This document shows, piece by piece, positions 43,235 to 53,969 of a stretch of 64,000 bases of DNA; the stretch's first letter is position 1; each line of letters starts with the position of its first letter. The position numbers and the translations under genes are program-made. Source of the stretch: Rheum nobile (lineage: Eukaryota; Streptophyta; Magnoliopsida; Caryophyllales; Polygonaceae); assembly GCA_027886185.1 (NCBI GenBank), contig WOAB01000689.1, forward strand, positions 4,154,001-4,218,000, given 5' to 3'. A model generated the notes under the pieces. It had not been told where the DNA came from. It worked only from the letters and a program-made list of their open reading frames with translations, and did no database searches.

Positions 43235-44231
43235 TAATTGACAGCTGAGGAGGAGGAACACTAGAGCCCTCATCACGATTACATCTGGGCTCCACCATGT
43301 GTTCGTTGAAGGCCGTGCAGCCCCAACATCTTTGCAAAGCCACTACTCACCAAAGTGGTTTCCTCTTGGTTGCACGGTAGGAGAAAACTATGGAGTTGAT
43401 GAAGACACCCGCCCAACACTGGAGACCTGGGTGTTACTGAGTATACCGCCAGCAACAACGAAAGTGTCCAAGCAGCTCGGCGACGTTGTGAGTTATTTTT
43501 TTGCTTTTCCCTGTGCTGCTATTCTTTTTGTCTTTCATTACATTGAGGACAATGCAATGTTTAAGCATGGGGGAGAGTTCTATACTTGCTACGTTGTTGA
43601 GGAGAAAAATAAAAAAATTGAAAAAGGCAAAAATTTGAAAAAAGGCAAAAATTGAAATCCTGGGATAAGTCGAAAACCCGAAAGGGCGACTTAGGTAAGA
43701 AGCAGGTGGCTTGGACCAGCATTAGGCTGGGGTAATAATTGGTCAAGAGTGATGTGAGTATATTGTGAGCCCATCTATTGAAAAATGAAATGAGTGGCTT
43801 GGTGAAAACCCAAAAGGGCGCCTTGGCAAAATGAGTGAAAAGAAAAAGAGTGATTTTTAGGAATCATCATTTTACCTAGCGTGGTGACATAAGAAGAGGT
43901 GATATAATGAGGATTCGGGTAGGTCACTCTAGGAGGTATAAGAAGATAGATGGGAGACTAGGATTAGAACTTATTTACTCTATGGTGTTCGGGATAAGCT
44001 TGGGGGAAGTACTCTGCTTTCCTTTAAGTTTGATTGTGTGGGGTGTTGATTTGAGGAGTTGTATGTTATGTTTTGCATCACTTGTTTGGTTGTCTTGGAG
44101 CTTATTGTTGATGTGTTGTAACTACTAGTGTCATATTTTCTTGTGCTTCCTGAAGCCTTGGGGTTGAATTTGGAGGAGTAGGTTGACTTTAGCTTACTCG
44201 AGGACGAGCAAGGTTTAAGCATGGGGGAATT
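43235..44231 (+). other. B0 3' structured region, right part
   Basis: Resumes B0 after X. It holds HP3 CATTG-AGGA-CAATG (43541-43554), internal polypurine copy TTTAAGCATGGGGGAGA (43560-43576), module 1 TAAGTCG, AAAA, CCC-GAAA-GGG, CGACTTA (43666-43693), central hairpin CCAGC-ATTAG-GCTGG (43716-43730), module 2 GGTG...CGCC (43801-43822), HP4 CTTACTCG-AGGA-CGAGCAAG (44193-44212) and the terminal polypurine tract (44213-44230). No gene supported. Confidence 0.75.
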
Positions 44232-45517
44232 TGATATGCGATATATTGTATAGCACATCTAGTGGTTATTAGCATGATTTAGTTGATGTTTGGATATTAT
44301 TTGATGGTAATTCTGTAATACAGAAGAGAAGACTAGAAGTGAAGAAATCATGGGATTTACAGAGGTTTGAAGTGCATTGAAGAGTAGAAGGACAGTGTGT
44401 TGAATTCAATTGGTTCGTTCTCTCTACTCAGATGTCCAAATGGAGTGATTCCAATTCTAGGAGTTATCTCTTGAAGTCTACTGCAAGCCCTCAAAATATG
44501 AGCGCAATCCGAGTTGGGAATCAAAAGTTATGGTGTTTTTACGGAAGTGTCGCAGAAGATGGAGGCTCCACCGCACCCGCGGTGAGCAAGCAGAAGTTGG
44601 CATCTGAATCTCTGGAGGCCCACCGCCCCCGCGGTGGGGGTTGCCGCACCCGCGGTGACCTGTACGCGGAACTGTTTCCGAGATTTTTGTTTCCTTTTAT
44701 TTTAATTCTGAAACTTTGTTTCCAAGTTTGATATTTTCTTTTCTTTATTTCTGAATTATTTGTCCTAGGAAGAACTAAGCTTCCATTGTTGCACTTGACA
44801 TTTTGAAGCATTCAATTGATTGGTTGTGAGTTTTCTACTCTTGTTCGATTTCCTATCTAGTTGGATTAATTCTCTTGTGCTTGAATGTTTATTGGTTTAT
44901 GTTGATTTATCTAGAGTAGCTACCTAGGTCTATTGATATCTTCCTAATTGCTAGGATTTGTGATTCCGGGTTCGGGTTGCATATCTAGTAGCAAACACGA
45001 TTTACATAAGCGGGTTGCGAGTGTTCATCGTGAGAGAGAGTTAATTGCATGTTATAGTAACAGGTTGTTTCTATTGCATGTATCTTGTTGAATCCTTGGT
45101 TGAATGCTATTGCTTTATTGAGTCTTGAAGGTTTTCGGATTTGATTTGATAATAAGTACTATTAGGGCTGGTAGAACTAATAGTTACCTAAAATCGGGAT
45201 AAGGACAACTATAGGAAAGATAAGAACTTGAGACTAATAGAATTCAGTGATCAACCATATCTCTTGTTGTGTGGATCTTTGTCAGGTGTAGCGCTTTTCC
45301 CAACTATATTCACAACCTTTACTTGCGAACTTGTTTACTTGTTACTTGGTCACTAAGAAACCGATACAAAACCCCCCCTAGTTCCTAGTTGGTGACTTGA
45401 GAAACACAAGAATAGATAACCTGATTCCCTTGGGTTTGGCCCTGACTTGCTTGCTATACTCTGTTTAGTAGGTATATTAGGATTTCTTTGATTAGGCATA
45501 CGACTTTAAGCCTGTCA
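44232..45517 (+). repeat. B0 3' LTR
   Basis: TGATATGCG ... GCCTGTCA, 1,286 bp, following the polypurine tract. Its central part (about 44360-44560) is clearly homologous to the B1 and B2 LTRs, the rest diverged. GC-rich dyads CCACCGCACCCGCGGTG, CACCGCCCCCGCGGTG and CCGCACCCGCGGTG are at 44568-44660. The left partner is outside the window, so the right boundary rests on terminal bases and family similarity. Confidence 0.75.
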
Positions 45518-46298
45518 ATGATACATACATTAGAGAGAGAAATTCATCTCTATATATTATTAGGAGAGCAGGCCAATACATATTCATCTTTTAGTACATG
45601 TCAAGCTTGTAACACACTAATTTTGCTCTCACGCTTGCTTTACAAGGAATTTGTTTATCGTTCTAATATTTAGACAAAAAAATTACAGCTAATTTATATA
45701 GTAGATTTGTAGAAATATATGTAATGAATGACAATGTAAATAAAATTATAACATAAGTATAATAATATAAAAGATGATGTCCACTAAAAAAGAAACTGGA
45801 GAATGAGAGGTGCGCTTGGAAAGAGGAATGATTGAATGTAAAAATATGAAACATTTTTTAATGAAATGAGAAATAAATTTACTTAAAATAGAAATTTTAT
45901 TGTAATTTGACTTTAAAAATGTTATCATGTAAATATTTTGTGTATCTTTACTTTCTAATTGTACTTATATTTTTATTAAATCATATCTTAAGAGATTGTT
46001 AAATATTGATTTGATCTTATCCTTTGGGGATAGTTCTCTCTCTTGTAAACTATATATACATAATGTTTTTCATAATAATTTCCTAAGATATGATTTGACC
46101 AAATATAACTAGAATTGAAAATTAATAATACACATGATATTTAGACGATTTAAAAAATAGTAATCTACTATATATCTACTAAAGTACAATCAAACTACGT
46201 CACATGGCGTTTTAACATCAATTTCACCACATGGCGTTTTTACATTAATTTTATCACATGTTATTTTCTATGTTTTTTAATTTTTAAAAATAAATTAA
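45518..46298. other. AT-rich intergenic DNA
   Basis: No gene, RNA or element I can support. Very AT-rich. A stretch beginning near 46165 (TCTACTATATATCTACTAAAG) resembles the 5' ends of some plant Helitrons, but there is no matching 3' hairpin-CTRR end. Confidence 0.5.
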
Positions 46299-46622
46299 CT
46301 TATATATTAAAGATTTTCATACTAAATCTACAACTAATCTTTTCTTATTTAAATACAAATCAATTGAAAAAATTACAAACTTATATATCAAAGATTTCTA
46401 TACTCTACATATAGTTAATCTTTCATTATTTAAATAAAAATCAATTGAGAAGATTACAAACTTATATGTTAAAGATTTATATGCTAAACTTATAACTAAT
46501 CTTTTCTTATTAAAATAAAAATCAATTGGGAAGATTATAAACTTATATATTAAAGATTTATATACTAAATCTATAACTAATCTTTCCTTATTTAAATAAA
46601 AATCATTTGGGAAGATTACAAA
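46299..46622. repeat. 81-bp minisatellite, four copies
   Basis: Units begin CTTATATATTAAAGATTT at 46299, 46380, 46461 and 46542, exactly 81 bp apart. They are AT-rich with scattered substitutions. The unit is a multiple of three, so frames stay open on the minus strand; I do not regard that as coding. Confidence 0.85.
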
Positions 46623-47730
46623 TAAATTAGGCAATTTGGAAGATTACAAATCAAACAATTAGGAAGATTAAATTAAAAAATTAAAATTTTACTTAATATT
46701 TATGTTGCTTCAACAAAATATACGAAACTCCATTTGAGTTTATATTTATGTTGCTTCTCCAACAAAATATACTCGGCGATTCCTATGGAGACTCTCTTTA
46801 TCTTCGAAAGTTGATAATCATGTTAGAAAGCCATCTATATAAATATACACTAAAGCAGAAGCCTAAATCCTACGTGTCGGTCTCACGTTCAATTCGCCTT
46901 CGTGTCGTCACCGCGTTCAATTTGCCTACGTGTCGGCCTCTGAGCTATGCCACGTCATCCGCCACATCATCCGCCACGTCATCCGATAGCTTATTTTATT
47001 GTTTATTTCCATAACTATTTAGAACTAAATAATAATTATATCATTTCTTATCTTATTTTCGAATTTTTACCATAACTATTTATCTTATCTTATTGTTTAT
47101 TTCCATAACTATTTAAAACTAAATAATAATTATATCATTTCTTATCTTATTTCTGAACTTTTACCATAACTATTTAAAACTAAATAATATTGACAATATA
47201 AAAACTTTATCTTATTATTTCAGTTTAAAAATAGTAATTTTAATTGTTTTAATAAAAAATTTTTGTGATTTAAAAACTAATTCCAATTTTTTTTTGTATA
47301 ACTTTCCTCATACTTTTAATATATAAAAATAGCCATAACTAACTTATCATATTCTATGGTTGAGATATTTCTAATGTGCAAACGTGAGAATATAATGATC
47401 TAATTTCATTATATATCCATCTCCTTTTAAAAAATTAAACTTTTAAACTATTTTGTCAGTTTGTTATTAATTTAAAATAAGTCATAATTTATGTGCCTTA
47501 AATTAAATAGATTGATTGTGATATATTAATTCCCCATAATATCAAACTTAAATAGTAGCTAAGATAATTTTCTAGGTTAATATTCAAATTTTACAACTTC
47601 AAAACATGTCTTTTCATCTTAATATCCATTATTTTAGCCGTAACTAACATATCAAATTCTATGGTTGAGATATTTCTAATGTAATATATCTACTTAAGAA
47701 TTATACTTATAATTCTATGGTTGGCTGTCA
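46623..47730. other. AT-rich DNA with short duplications
   Basis: No gene. A small GC-richer patch (46860-46990) has repeated ACGTGTCG and CCACGTCATCCG units. A segment of about 90 bp containing CCATAACTATTTA is duplicated (about 47000-47090 and 47095-47180). A second dispersed pair contains TCTATGGTTGAGATATTTCT (about 47354 and 47661). Confidence 0.6.
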
Positions 47731-47772
47731 CCACACATTACGTGTGGATACAGTTCACACGTAACGTGTGAA
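47731..47772. repeat. ACGT-core palindromes upstream of the PMD pseudogene
   Basis: CCACACATTACGTGTGG (47731-47747, one mismatch) and the perfect 9+1+9 palindrome TTCACACGTAACGTGTGAA (47754-47772). Sister palindromes lie beyond the 3' end of the gene. Confidence 0.8.
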
Positions 47773-47877
47773 ATTACAATTTTGAGATACCCGAATTCAA
47801 TTGTATCGGAATTGAATTTTGTATTTTAGGTATACTCGGAATTGTATTTTTTGAGATAAAATGATTTATTGTTGTAG

Positions 47878-50440
47878 ATGGAGCCCGGTGAGAGAACGAA
47901 GCGTAGAACCAGACGAAACCTCATCCGGGACGTTTTGTTTCGGACTGAGGAGGAGGTAACCCATAGGGTTGTGGGCGGTAGTCAGGATGCTGGAGGATAC
48001 GGGCAGGCGAGCAATGTTGACCCCCATGTGTTGTCGTTTGTGTCATCGTCATCGTTTCTTGTGGCGGGTGGTCATGCGGACTCGGACCCGCAGTTGTACC
48101 CAGAGTACAACGTGAGCCCGCTCCATGGTTATTCTGATACGATGGATCAGAATAACTATTATGGCCCTCCATTTAGTCTGTCGCCCCAGCAGAGCCCTTA
48201 CCGTCATCAGAGTCTGGCGTCCCATTAGAGCCCTCACCTCTATCAGAGCCCGGCATCCCATCAGAGCCCTCACCTCCATCAGAGTCCGCTGTCCTATCAC
48301 AACCCTCACCTCCATCAGAGCCCTCACATCCATCATCACAGCCCCATATATTATCAAGGCGGCGTAGATGATCAGATGTGGTACAACCCATGGGAGAACC
48401 CGGGGCTCAACCCGAACGCACCTAATCCTATGGTAAGTAGCCTTAATATATGAAAATATGAGCGTATGATAAAAATGTAATTACTTATCATTTGTAAAAA
48501 AAAAAGTATGACGAGGATAGTCAGGCTTGGGCTCCAAGAGGTCAACCTGATTATGCAGACGAGGAGCCACAAGAAGCCAGCTCTTCGCGGCCAAAACCTC
48601 CCCGAACGAAGAAAAAGGGGAGATATGACCCTAAATTGCAGGTTAGAGTATATGGAGGTCTGGAGATTCCCGAACTTCTGAAGGGTTTTGCCAATCACGT
48701 GGCGTACACCCTTTACCAGCGCATTGTAAGTTGCATGAAAAACCTTATTCTTGTAATTTCACATTTTATTATAAATATGTCAAATCGATTGCTTATACTG
48801 GTTTAAAAATGCAAATATTTATAGCCTGTGCTACCATTGAGGTTTCAGCAACGAGGAAAACAAACACGCGCATGGCGTTTGCAGTTGCAAACGCCATGGG
48901 GTGAACTAGCATCTAGATCAGGCCTGTGTCATATTCCGAATGTGATACATGAGCATGTGCACGAGACGCTAATTGGTGTGTTCGTTGAGCGCTTACAACC
49001 TGACACCAACTCGTTCCATATGCCATGAGGAGAGATGACCATAACTCTCCATGAAGTATTGTTGATCCTTGGGCTAAGCATCAACGGAAAAGACTTGGCA
49101 CCTCCACGGAGTTGGCAAGAGCAGTTGGGTGTGACTGATTTGAAGAAGGCCATGGTGGCGGAGGCACAGGGATTCTTTGAGTTGCCTGCTAAGGAGGTGA
49201 CATCTGGTACCGTAACTGCTGATTCGTTCAAGAAGCATTGCAGAGAGCTGAATGATGAGAAGTGTGCGTTTGGGTACTTGTTGTACTTGTTGGGCTCTTG
49301 TCTCTTCCCGGACAAGTCCCAACACAAATTGCTACTGTACTATACGGGATTTGTGGATGATTACTCGTGCACCAAGGATTATGCATGGGGTGCTGGCGTT
49401 CTTGCCCACGTGTACCGCAGCTTGGGCGAGTGCACAAGAAAAGATGCGAGATTGATGTCCACGTGCTACACTCTGATTCAAGTATTTTTTATTATTATAA
49501 AAACTATTGTTTATACCAAATTTTATTGTTGTAAATGTAATTATTCAATAACATGGATTGTTTACGAAAATTGCCTTTCAGGCGTGGATATACCAATATT
49601 TCATCATGTTCAGACCTGCATAGAGTAGAGACTGGGACTCTAATCATGCGGTCCCATACGCTCATAGATGGGACCTTTCAGTGAAACCCAACCCAATGAG
49701 AAACTACAGATTGGAGCTCGATATGATGAATGTGGACATGGTAAGTGCATATATTTATGTTTAGGTTGATTGGATGTCGTTCGGTACGATTGATAGGTAT
49801 GTTTAGGTTGACTTTGATTTTTAATTATTTTGCATCCTATTATGTTTAGGTTGATTGGAAGCCGTATGGTACAATTGACTTTAATGATGCGAGCTTCGCT
49901 TCATCGCGCTTCCATGGAGTTATCTCGTGTCTTTGGATAACTGAGCCGTACATGCCAGACCGTGTGGCGAGACAGTTTGCCCGTGTACAACAGATTCCAA
50001 GAGCGCCTATATTGCCTAACAGGGCTTGGAGAGGAACAAAGATCAGCAACTACACGGTGGAGTACGACAGAGTTCGATTTGCATGGGATGCGCATAATGT
50101 ACATTCCATTACCCTAGATGCGATGGGCCCTCCTATCTAGCAAGGCCATGACTGTAGCGCTGATTACATGGGCTGGTACCGCCCACATACACATCCATTC
50201 GTCAACCCCCTACCATTGAAGACGCGACACATGTATGAAATTGACTAATTTGTAGGTTGTTTAATGTCCGGTTAACTCTATCTATATTTATTATACATAT
50301 CAACATTTTTGTGTTGTGTGCAGGCCTTTGAAAATTGCTACAATGATCTTGAGCCACATCGCAACCCTGAATGTGAAGATATAGCAGAGGCGCTACGCCG
50401 GTCAATGGAGCGAATGTATCCCTTCCTTCCCAATTACTGA
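47878..50440 (+). pseudogene. Plant mobile domain (PMD/MAIN-like) pseudogene
   Basis: Six recognisable exons: 47878-48432, 48507-48725, 48825-49481, 49582-49740, 49850 to about 50250, and 50324-50440, with GT...AG boundaries for the first four introns. Exon 1 codes for a basic start, then a His/Gln/Ser/Pro-rich repeat (QSPHL-type units). Exon 3 has the PMD signature: WRLQLQ, SRSGLCHIP, LIGVFVERLQPDTNSFHMP, GEMTITLHEVLLILGLSING, then YLLYLLGSCLFPDKS and YAWGAGVLAHVYRSLG. Exons 4 and 5 continue with AWIYQYF, then DWKPYG and ISCLWITEPYMPDRVARQF. In-frame stops are at 48226 (in a repeat where sister units have CAG), 49027 and about 49621, and another follows GPPI in exon 5. PMD proteins occur as host silencing factors and inside MULE and Ty3 elements; the context points to the transposon form. 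Last exon junction unsure. Confidence 0.8.
48200..48345 (+). repeat. 15-bp-based tandem repeat in PMD exon 1
   Basis: Alternating units around CATCAGAGCCCTCACCTC and CATCAGAGTCC encode His-Gln-Ser-Pro-rich peptide. One unit has CATTAGAGC, creating the stop at 48226-48228. Confidence 0.75.
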
Positions 50441-50769
50441 GGAAGTTGTGAAGACTGTTTTATGATTAAACTTGTTTCGTTTTATGGATTTCATTGAACT
50501 TTGGATTATGGCAACAATGAATGTTATGACTTCTATTTGATTGTTTGTTATGACTTCTTTGGATTATGGCAACAATGAATGTTATAACTTTGGATTAAGA
50601 TGTCTTCATTTTGTATTGTGTATGAGACCGTATTTTAATTCACGTGAAGCTAACGAACTAGATGACGTAATTATGTGTAAACCGACATCACAATAAACAG
50701 TAGATCATACAGATAGGTTCAATTTTTCTTATTTTCCACAAGTTTCAATTTTACAGAAGGCACAAAAAC
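50441..50769 (+). other. 3' flank of the PMD pseudogene
   Basis: AT-rich, no gene. A 25-bp direct repeat containing GGATTATGGCAACAATGAAT occurs at about 50493 and 50560. Confidence 0.6.
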
Positions 50770-51035
50770 CACCAGAAACCACATTCTGGTAAAGTGCACG
50801 GTTTGTGACAAACCGTGCCAGGAACCATGCCATTTTACAGAATGATAAAAAATAGCCATAAATAAGTTGAATTCCACACGTAACATGTGGAACTGCACCA
50901 CACGTTACGTGTGGTTTGGATGTAGTATGTGAAACCGCACGGCCGTGCGTTTTACCGTACAGTCTGTGCGGTGCTCTCGACTTTTCATCCAAAAAATACA
51001 TCGAAGACCGCACGGCCATGCATTTTACCGCACAG
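50770..51035. repeat. Cluster of palindromes between the converging MULE genes, left half
   Basis: Successive inverted repeats: ACCAGAA/TTCTGGT (50770-50789). GCACGGTTTG/CAAACCGTGC around TGA (50796-50818). TTCCACACGTAACATGTGGAA (50872-50892, one mismatch). ACCACACGTTACGTGTGGT (50897-50915, perfect). GC-rich ACCGCAC...GTGCGGT units follow, with TTTTCATCCAAAAAATACAT between them. Element C splits the last unit. Confidence 0.8.
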
Positions 51036-52311
51036 TGATAGGTGTCATTTCATGCACCTTAACTAGTGATTATTGACACAATTTAGATGAAGTTTTGGTG
51101 TAGAATTAGGCTAAGTCTGTAATCCAAGGGAAGAGTTAAAGTAGTACAGATATGAAGGTTTTACAGCTTAGTGAAGAGGATAGAAGATGAAGGAGAAGAT
51201 ATGCCCAGAACTAATGAAGAAAGCTACCTCAAGTGGTAGTACAGGAGAGCAGACGCAAGGATGAAGAAGCTGGCCAATACCGCCCCGCGCCAGAAGCCAC
51301 CGCCTCGCGATGGGATATTACCGCCTCGCGGTGGGATATTACCGCCTCGCGGTGGAAGAGAAGATTGTGCGGCCAGCGTGTCATTTGTTTCTATTTTAGT
51401 ATATTTGGATTTTATGTCTTATTATATTTTATTTCCTTATTTTGTTTGCTAGGTTAATTTTCTAAGAACATATATAAGATCTCTTTTGTTAATTTTGAGA
51501 GGAGTTCGGTCCTCTCTCTTTTGTCTATTCAACTTCTAGGTTTTTGAACAATGGATAGCTAAACACTTTTGTTTCGCTAGACAATTGAAGCACGACAATG
51601 AATTGGTTGTGAGATTTATATTCCGTGTTCTATATCTTATTAAGTTGGATTGATTCTCTTGGTTAAATTGTTTATTGATTTATGTTGATTCTTCTAGCGT
51701 AGCTAACTAGGTTTTTCGACATCTATCATATTGCTAGGATTGCATATAGGGGTTCCGAGTGCATATCTAGTGGTAAACACAATTGTGCGTATAGGAGTTC
51801 CGAGTGTACAATTGTGAGTGAGAATCAGTTGCATGTGAGTAGGGGAGTGAGTACTTGTACGTCTTTCTACTTGCATGTATCTTATATCCTTGTGTGCATT
51901 GCTATTGTTGTGTTAGTGCTAAAGTACACCGATAACTGTGAGAATCGGAGGTATTTTATCATTGGCATAGTAATAAGTCTATCGACAACTGTGAGAATCG
52001 ATAGTATTCATGATCAGGATGGGAACAATTATAAGATAGTAAAAGAACTTGGGATCAACCTATTGCATTTGTGGTGTGGATATTTGTCTGGTGGAATACT
52101 TTCTCTCATTATATTTCTTCTTCTGTTATTACTTGCATCTTTGGTTATCCTGCGATTATTCCAAAACCCCCCTGTTACTTGTTAGTCACACGTTATTGCA
52201 TACAGATAACCGACTCCCTGTAGGATCGACCCTGACTTGCTTGCTATACTATTTAGTAGGTGAATTAGGATTTCTTTGACAGGAAAACGACACCGGTTTC
52301 CGGCCTTGTCA
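51036..52311 (+). repeat. C 5' LTR
   Basis: 1,276 bp. TATA-like TATATAAG at 51471-51478. GC-rich dyad CACCGCCTCGCGRTGG present three times (51297-51358) against once in the 3' LTR. U5 box CTCCCTGTAGGATCGACCC at 52214-52232, about 80 bp before the end. A 17-bp segment present in the 3' LTR (AAAGATAGTTTTCAGTG) is missing. Confidence 0.9.
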
Positions 52312-52315
52312 AATT

Positions 52316-52333
52316 TGGCGCCGTTGCCGGGGA
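52316..52333 (+). other. Primer binding site of C (tRNA-Asp)
   Basis: TGGCGCCGTTGCCGGGGA, 4 bp after the LTR. Confidence 0.9.
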
Positions 52334-52438
52334 GTCAAATACTCTGTTTGTGATTGACTGCGGTGTGGATCTATCTTATGATCCGCACCTTTGCTACTGA
52401 TTCGCTACTTGTTGAAGTTCATACAGAGACAGGTACGA

Positions 52439-53188
52439 ATGGCTCAGACACTCCGGCAATTGACTGCACCAGATCTGATACAACAGCCTTTGGTTGTAAT
52501 CATTCCACCCCTTGCTGATGGTGTAACATTTGAGCTCAGAACAGGAGTGATACGATTACTCCCGAGATATTATGGACGAAGTGGAGAGGACCCCATTCTT
52601 CATTTGAATAAATTCCACAACGTCATTATGAGCATCAAACCAGCCAACGTCACTGAGGATCAGATTAAAATGAGAGCCTTCGGGTTCACTCTTAAAGACG
52701 ATGCTGAAGATTGGTATTATCATCTGCCTGGCGGCAGCATAGATTCATGGGCTAAGCTGCATAAGGGTTTCCTCGCACGCTATTTTCCAACCAAGATGGC
52801 AAACGCCTTGAAAAGGGAAATTACCAACATTGAACAAGGTGAGGAGGAGACCCTCTATGACTATTGTGAACGGTTCGAGCGACTCTGCGCTAGTTGCCCG
52901 TTCCATGGTTTTGATAAGAAATCTCTGGTGCTCTATGTTTACAACGGGCTGATGGATGATGAAAGAAGAATTATTGATGCTACATGTGGTGGTAGTATCC
53001 TGAATATGACCCCCGATGCAGCCATGACCAAACTTCGTGATATGGCTGAGGGTACAAGGGATTTTGACGAACCCCCAAGGACCAGATTAGTTGGTGCTAT
53101 CATCTCCAATGATTCACATGTATCGCAAGAAATTGCCTCTTTGAAGGAGGTCATTGTGGGGATGGGCAAGCAAGAAGAGCCTCAATAG
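52439..53188 (+). CDS. C Gag (capsid part)
   Basis: 249 codons from ATG 52439 (MAQTLRQLTAPDL, matching MADRTLRQLTAPNL inside D Gag; the D N-terminal extension is not seen). Capsid domain throughout: YYGRSGEDPILHLNKF, AFGFTLKDDAEDWYYHL, AKLHKGFLARYFP, ERFERLCASCPFHG, NGLMDDERRIIDATCGG. It ends at TAG 53186-53188 just before the zinc knuckle, which follows in the same frame. Particle-forming protein of the element; the stop removes its nucleic-acid-binding end. Confidence 0.9.
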   Translation: MAQTLRQLTAPDLIQQPLVVIIPPLADGVTFELRTGVIRLLPRYYGRSGEDPILHLNKFHNVIMSIKPANVTEDQIKMRAFGFTLKDDAEDWYYHLPGGSIDSWAKLHKGFLARYFPTKMANALKREITNIEQGEEETLYDYCERFERLCASCPFHGFDKKSLVLYVYNGLMDDERRIIDATCGGSILNMTPDAAMTKLRDMAEGTRDFDEPPRTRLVGAIISNDSHVSQEIASLKEVIVGMGKQEEPQ

Positions 53189-53716
53189 CACGCTGGCTGT
53201 GGAATTTGCGCTGGTCCATTTCACAACACCAACGCCTGCCCCCAACTACAGGATACCACTATTGCTGAAGTGTACGATGCTGAAGGTTACGGGCCTGTTA
53301 AACCTCAATATGATCAACAGCCACCGCAACAACCTCGCTTTGATGATCCACCAACTACTATCAGCCCCTCTTTAACCGAAGAAATGCTCAAGGCCCTAAC
53401 AATGCACTTTACAACGCATGTGCAAACTACTGAGGCCAACATAAAGAGCATAAAGGAGGCCGTGTTCCAATTATCCGATGAGGTTGTTGGGTGGAGAAAA
53501 GAGGGAATAAAAGAGGCTTCAAACGCAGTAACCCTACGAAGTGGCAAGGAATTACAAGTCGCCCCTACGGCTGAAAAGGACGACAATGCTGAAATCGAAA
53601 TTGACAATGAGCCAACGTCACCGCCCCGCGGCGACTCCCACCGCGCCCCGGCGGTAGCCCCCAGTAATCCTACGCCATTGCCACCGCCCCGCGGTGAGTC
53701 CACCGCCTCGCGGTGA
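53189..53716 (+). pseudogene. C Gag C-terminus and gag-pro linker
   Basis: Same frame as Gag after its stop. Starts with an intact CCHC knuckle (CGICAGPFHNTNAC), then a Pro/Gln-rich stretch, a predicted coiled coil (HVQTTEANIKSIKEAVFQL) and the conserved ASNAVTLRSGKELQVAP. The linker then carries GC-rich modules (53618-53716) encoding PPRGDSHRAPAVAP-like peptide. The frame ends at a TGA formed inside a CACCGCCTCGCGGTG module; the pol frame resumes in another phase a few bases later, so a frameshift lies in the module region. Confidence 0.8.
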
Positions 53717-53969
53717 AAGCCCAGATCTCGTAGATTTACCTGAGGAAGAAGAGGATCCCTATGTATGTCCCAACTTCCCTCCCCTTGGATCTGAGAAGCC
53801 ACCTGCCCCCTTCCCGGAGGCACTAAAGGAAAGGAGAGTCATTGATGACAAGGATCTCTTCGACACTTTCAGTAAGTGTGAGGTGAACATCACACTCCTC
53901 AAGCTCGTCAAGAGTGTACCGAGGTACGCTAAGTTTCTAAAGGAGTTGTGCACTATAAAAAGAAACTAG
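53694..53969 (+). pseudogene. C linker before protease
   Basis: Frame carrying the PYVCPNFPPLGSEKPPAPFPEALK and KDLFDTFSKCEVNITLLK block that precedes protease in all these elements, ending CTIKRN then TAG 53967-53969. D has a Lys codon here. The same frame continues into the protease. Its first codons overlap the previous frame, and the true join lies inside the GC-rich module array. Confidence 0.8.

Larger units (their letters stand above)
6662..45517 (+). mobile_element. Element B0: Athila-derived non-autonomous LTR element (split)
   Basis: Visible as 6662-7932 and 43235-45517. The left part carries a reduced gag-pro ORF and the start of the 3' non-coding region. The right part carries the rest of that region, the polypurine tract and a 3' LTR. 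The two halves join at the 5-bp repeat TAATT (7928-7932 and 43235-43239), the TSD of the X complex between them. B1 is continuous and homologous across the same point, which supports the join. The 5' end lies left of the window because element A interrupts the ORF. It is a separate subfamily from B1 and B2, with clear LTR divergence. Confidence 0.85.

Noticed and set aside
46398..46634. 78-codon minus-strand ORF with repeated peptide
   Set aside because: By-product of the 81-bp minisatellite.
46165..47000. Possible Helitron ends (TCTACTATATATCTACTAAAG; TATAAATATACACTAAAGCAG)
   Set aside because: 5'-like ends only; I found no 3' hairpin with CTRR and no Rep/helicase remnant.
47921..48391. Minus-strand ORFs opposite PMD exon 1
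   Set aside because: Antisense shadows of the tandem repeat encoding QSPHL units.
51814..52279. ORFs in the C LTRs with hydrophobic stretches (and copies at 61445-61926)
   Set aside because: They lie wholly inside LTR U5, differ between the two LTRs by frameshifts, and have no counterpart in other elements.
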